A program made the position numbers and the translations under genes. This document shows, piece by piece, positions 5,770 to 7,566 of a stretch of DNA of 7,566 nt. The DNA is taken from NCBI GenBank assembly GCA_964599655.1, contig CAZRGV010000224.1, positions 1 through 7,566 on the forward strand, written 5' to 3'. Source of the DNA: CAZRGV01 sp964599655 (GTDB lineage: Bacteria; Planctomycetota; Planctomycetia; Isosphaerales; Isosphaeraceae). The notes beneath the pieces were generated by a model. It did not search any database and was not told the origin of the DNA. It saw only the letters and a program-made list of their open reading frames with translations. Each line of letters starts with the position of its first letter. Within the stretch, counting starts at the first letter, position 1.

Positions 5770-6522
5770 ATGGCCTTCGCGACAATCCAGTACTTCAGCC
5801 GCTCGCTCCAGAAGGCGTCTTCGTTCAACGTCGTCTTTCCCGCCGCCGCCGAGATTCCCCGCCCTTGGGCGGTCTTCTACCTCCTGCATGGGTTGTCGGA
5901 CGACCACACGATCTGGATGCGCCGCACCAGCATCGAACGGTACGTCGCCGGCCTGCCGCTGGTGGTCGTGATGCCCGACGGCGGCCGGGGCTGGTACACC
6001 AACGCGAAGGAAGGGTACGCCTACGAGGACGACCTGATCAAGGACGTCGTTGGGCTCGTCGACCGAACGTTCCCCGTCAAGGCCGAGCGATCGGGCCGCT
6101 GTCTGGGCGGTCTCTCGATGGGGGGCTACGGCGCGATCAAGAACGGGTTGAAGCATCACGAGATGTTCGCGAGCGTCAACTCGCACTCGGGGGCCGTCGG
6201 GTTCCTGCACCATCCCGACACGAGCAAGCAACTCAGCCCCGAGTTCGCCCGGATCTTCGGCGAGTCGCCGATGGGCGGCCCGGAAGACCCGTTCGCGATC
6301 GTCGAAACCATCGACCACGGCCGGCTTCCGGCGATGCGGCTCGACTGCGGCACGTCCGACTTCCTCCTCGATCAGAACCGGGCCTTTCATTCGCATCTCG
6401 ACGCGATGAAAATCCCTCACGAATATGAGGAATTCCCGGGAAATCATGAGTGGTCGTACTGGGACACGCATGTTCAAGAAGCGATCGCGTTCCACGTCAA
6501 AAACCTGGGTTTGAAGAAGTAG
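5770..6522 (+). CDS. Alpha/beta-hydrolase esterase (esterase D / putative esterase family)
   Basis: The protein has 250 residues, a usual size for this family, and no signal peptide, so it is probably cytoplasmic. The alpha/beta-hydrolase landmarks are present in order: YLLHGLSDD (37-45) forming the oxyanion region, VVMPDGG, the nucleophile elbow GLSMGGYG with S116, an acid residue D197 in GTSDFLLDQN (D192 nearby is an alternative), and H226 in PGNHEWSYW. The whole resembles the PF00756 esterase family, which includes S-formylglutathione hydrolase and tributyrin esterase. It should cleave an acyl ester; the physiological substrate is not evident, and no formaldehyde-detoxification genes are near, so an FGH label is not justified. 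AAGGAG at 5759-5764 lies five bases before the ATG. It is the last gene of the probable operon, followed by a hairpin seven bases after the stop. Confidence 0.9.
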   Translation: MAFATIQYFSRSLQKASSFNVVFPAAAEIPRPWAVFYLLHGLSDDHTIWMRRTSIERYVAGLPLVVVMPDGGRGWYTNAKEGYAYEDDLIKDVVGLVDRTFPVKAERSGRCLGGLSMGGYGAIKNGLKHHEMFASVNSHSGAVGFLHHPDTSKQLSPEFARIFGESPMGGPEDPFAIVETIDHGRLPAMRLDCGTSDFLLDQNRAFHSHLDAMKIPHEYEEFPGNHEWSYWDTHVQEAIAFHVKNLGLKK

Positions 6523-6529
6523 CCGGATC

Positions 6530-6563
6530 GGCGGTGCTTGCCGCTGGGCAAGCGTTCGCCGCC
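6530..6563 (+). terminator. Terminator-like hairpin between the esterase gene and recN
   Basis: GCTTGCC (6536-6542) and GGCAAGC (6547-6553) form a perfect 7-bp stem with a GCTG tetraloop. Outer arms GGCGG (6530-6534) and CCGCC (6559-6563) add five pairs across an asymmetric internal loop. It starts seven bases after the esterase stop. No T-run follows, as with the other hairpins here. It probably ends or attenuates the upstream transcript; only 38 bases remain before recN, and I see no separate recN promoter in them. Confidence 0.5.
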
Positions 6564-6601
6564 CACCCCGCAGATCGGCCAAGGCCGGAGGTCTTCGAGC
6601 C

Positions 6602-7566
6602 GTGCTCCGCGAACTTTCGGTGCAGAACCTGGCCCTGATCGAGGACGCCCGCGTCGAGCTGGCGTCGGGCTATTGCGTCTGGTCCGGCGAAACCGGGGCG
6701 GGCAAGAGCCTCCTGCTGACGGCCCTGGGCCTCGTGCTCGGCGGCAAGGCGTCGGCGGAGCTGGTTCGGTCCGGCAAGGAGGACGCCCGCGCCGCGGCCG
6801 TCTTCGACGTGTCGGAGCCCTCGCTCCGGGCCGACGTCGAGTCGATCCTCGGCGGCGTGCTCGACGAAGATCAACTGATTCTCACCCGTCGCATCTCGTC
6901 GCAAGGGCGAAGCCAGGCGCACGCCAACGGCCTGCCCGTGTCCGTGGGAACGCTCCGCAAGCTGGGGGAACGTCTGATCGACGTCCACGGCCAGCACGAA
7001 ACCCGGGCGTTGCTCGACCCCGACCGGCAACGCGCCCTGCTCGACGCCCACGGCGGACTGGAGCCGAAGCTGGCCCGTTATCGCGAGGCGCGCGCCTCGC
7101 ACGTTGCGCTTCGTCGCCGCCGGCAAGAATTGCTCGAGGCGTCCGAGCGCCGGCAGCGCGAGCGCGACCTGCTGGCCTTCGAGCGGGACGAACTGGCCGC
7201 CGCCGACCCTCAGCCGGGCGAGCACGACGAACTGACGCGCGAAGCCCATCGCCTGGCGCATGCCGAGGAACTCCGCGCGGCCACCGCTGAGGGGTACGAA
7301 CTGCTCTACGACGCCGACCGCTCGGTCCAGGAACTGATCGGGCGGGTCGCCCGGCGGATCGGCCCGCTGGCCGACGCGGTTCCCGAGCTGGCCGGCCTCG
7401 CGGCCGATCTGGAACGGCTCGGCGAGGAAACCCGAGAAGTCGCGCGCGGCCTCCGTCGGTTCAGCCAGACCTGGGACGACGACCCGAATCGGCTCGAAGA
7501 GGTTGAGGCCCACGCGGCCCTTTATCGAAAGCTCTCGACCCGTTTCCGCTGCCGAGCCGACGAACT
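6602..7566 (+). CDS. recN: DNA repair protein RecN, N-terminal part (cut by window edge)
   Basis: The reading frame starts with GTG at 6602 and is open to the right edge, giving 321 complete codons of a protein usually about 550-570 residues long. RecN is an SMC-like ATPase that gathers DNA ends and helps RecA during double-strand-break repair in the cytoplasm. The N-terminus LRELSVQNLALIEDARVEL is the typical RecN opening, followed by the Walker A motif GETGAGKS (residues 29-36). The family hallmark IDVHGQHE, with HGQH at 129-132, comes next, and then a long charged helical region from about 150 onward that should form the coiled coil. DDPNRLEEVEA near the right edge is also typical of RecN. 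The Walker B and signature motifs would lie beyond the window. GGAGG at 6587-6591, ten bases upstream, supports the GTG start. No LexA-type box was recognised in the short upstream gap, so SOS control is not shown. Confidence 0.93.
   Translation, partial: MLRELSVQNLALIEDARVELASGYCVWSGETGAGKSLLLTALGLVLGGKASAELVRSGKEDARAAAVFDVSEPSLRADVESILGGVLDEDQLILTRRISSQGRSQAHANGLPVSVGTLRKLGERLIDVHGQHETRALLDPDRQRALLDAHGGLEPKLARYREARASHVALRRRRQELLEASERRQRERDLLAFERDELAAADPQPGEHDELTREAHRLAHAEELRAATAEGYELLYDADRSVQELIGRVARRIGPLADAVPELAGLAADLERLGEETREVARGLRRFSQTWDDDPNRLEEVEAHAALYRKLSTRFRCRADE

Noticed and set aside
5188..6582. Minus-strand open frame of 464 codons opposite the phosphatase and esterase genes
   Set aside because: It spans two well-supported genes and the gap between them and shows no domain. 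It is a compositional shadow.

Overview
The window looks like ordinary chromosomal DNA from a GC-rich (roughly mid-60s percent by eye) member of the Planctomycetota, most likely the Isosphaeraceae group. The basis is the gene content: a DUF1573 protein with extra repeats, a lipoprotein joining a phosphoesterase-like domain to a c554-type multihaem cytochrome, and GC-rich third codon positions. The taxonomic call is an inference, since no marker gene is present. All confident genes lie on the plus strand. I see no rRNA, tRNA, CRISPR array, insertion sequence or phage gene.

Layout. Bases 1-187 are the unassigned left edge; they show coding-like third-position composition, but strand and frame cannot be decided. 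A good sigma70-like promoter (184-213) precedes a secreted or membrane-anchored DUF1573 protein (309-1436), which ends before a strong GC-rich hairpin (1475-1507). Next is a tetrahaem cytochrome lipoprotein (1672-3309) whose N-terminal phosphoesterase-like domain seems to have lost its metal ligands. A structured leader of about 240 bases with three hairpins then precedes a small DUF962/Mpo1-like membrane protein (3551-3877).

A 350-base gap holds a hairpin, an operator-like inverted repeat and a promoter with a perfect TTGACA box. This promoter appears to start a short operon: a stand-alone tRNA-binding protein of the methionyl-tRNA synthetase beta type (4228-4569), an exported alkaline-phosphatase-superfamily hydrolase of the nucleotide pyrophosphatase/phosphodiesterase kind (4609-5742), and a cytoplasmic serine esterase (5770-6522). 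A hairpin (6530-6563) separates these from recN, whose first 321 codons lie in the window (6602 to the right edge).

How they may work together. The first two genes both encode envelope proteins, one of them a probable electron carrier; a shared role is only suggested by adjacency. The tRNA-binding, phosphatase and esterase genes are closely spaced and probably co-transcribed but share no obvious pathway. RecN acts in double-strand-break repair. I found no clearly new multi-gene system. The best leads are the degenerate phosphoesterase-cytochrome fusion, the inverted repeat touching the -35 box at 4131-4155, the three-hairpin leader at 3399-3517, and the direct repeat around the first promoter.
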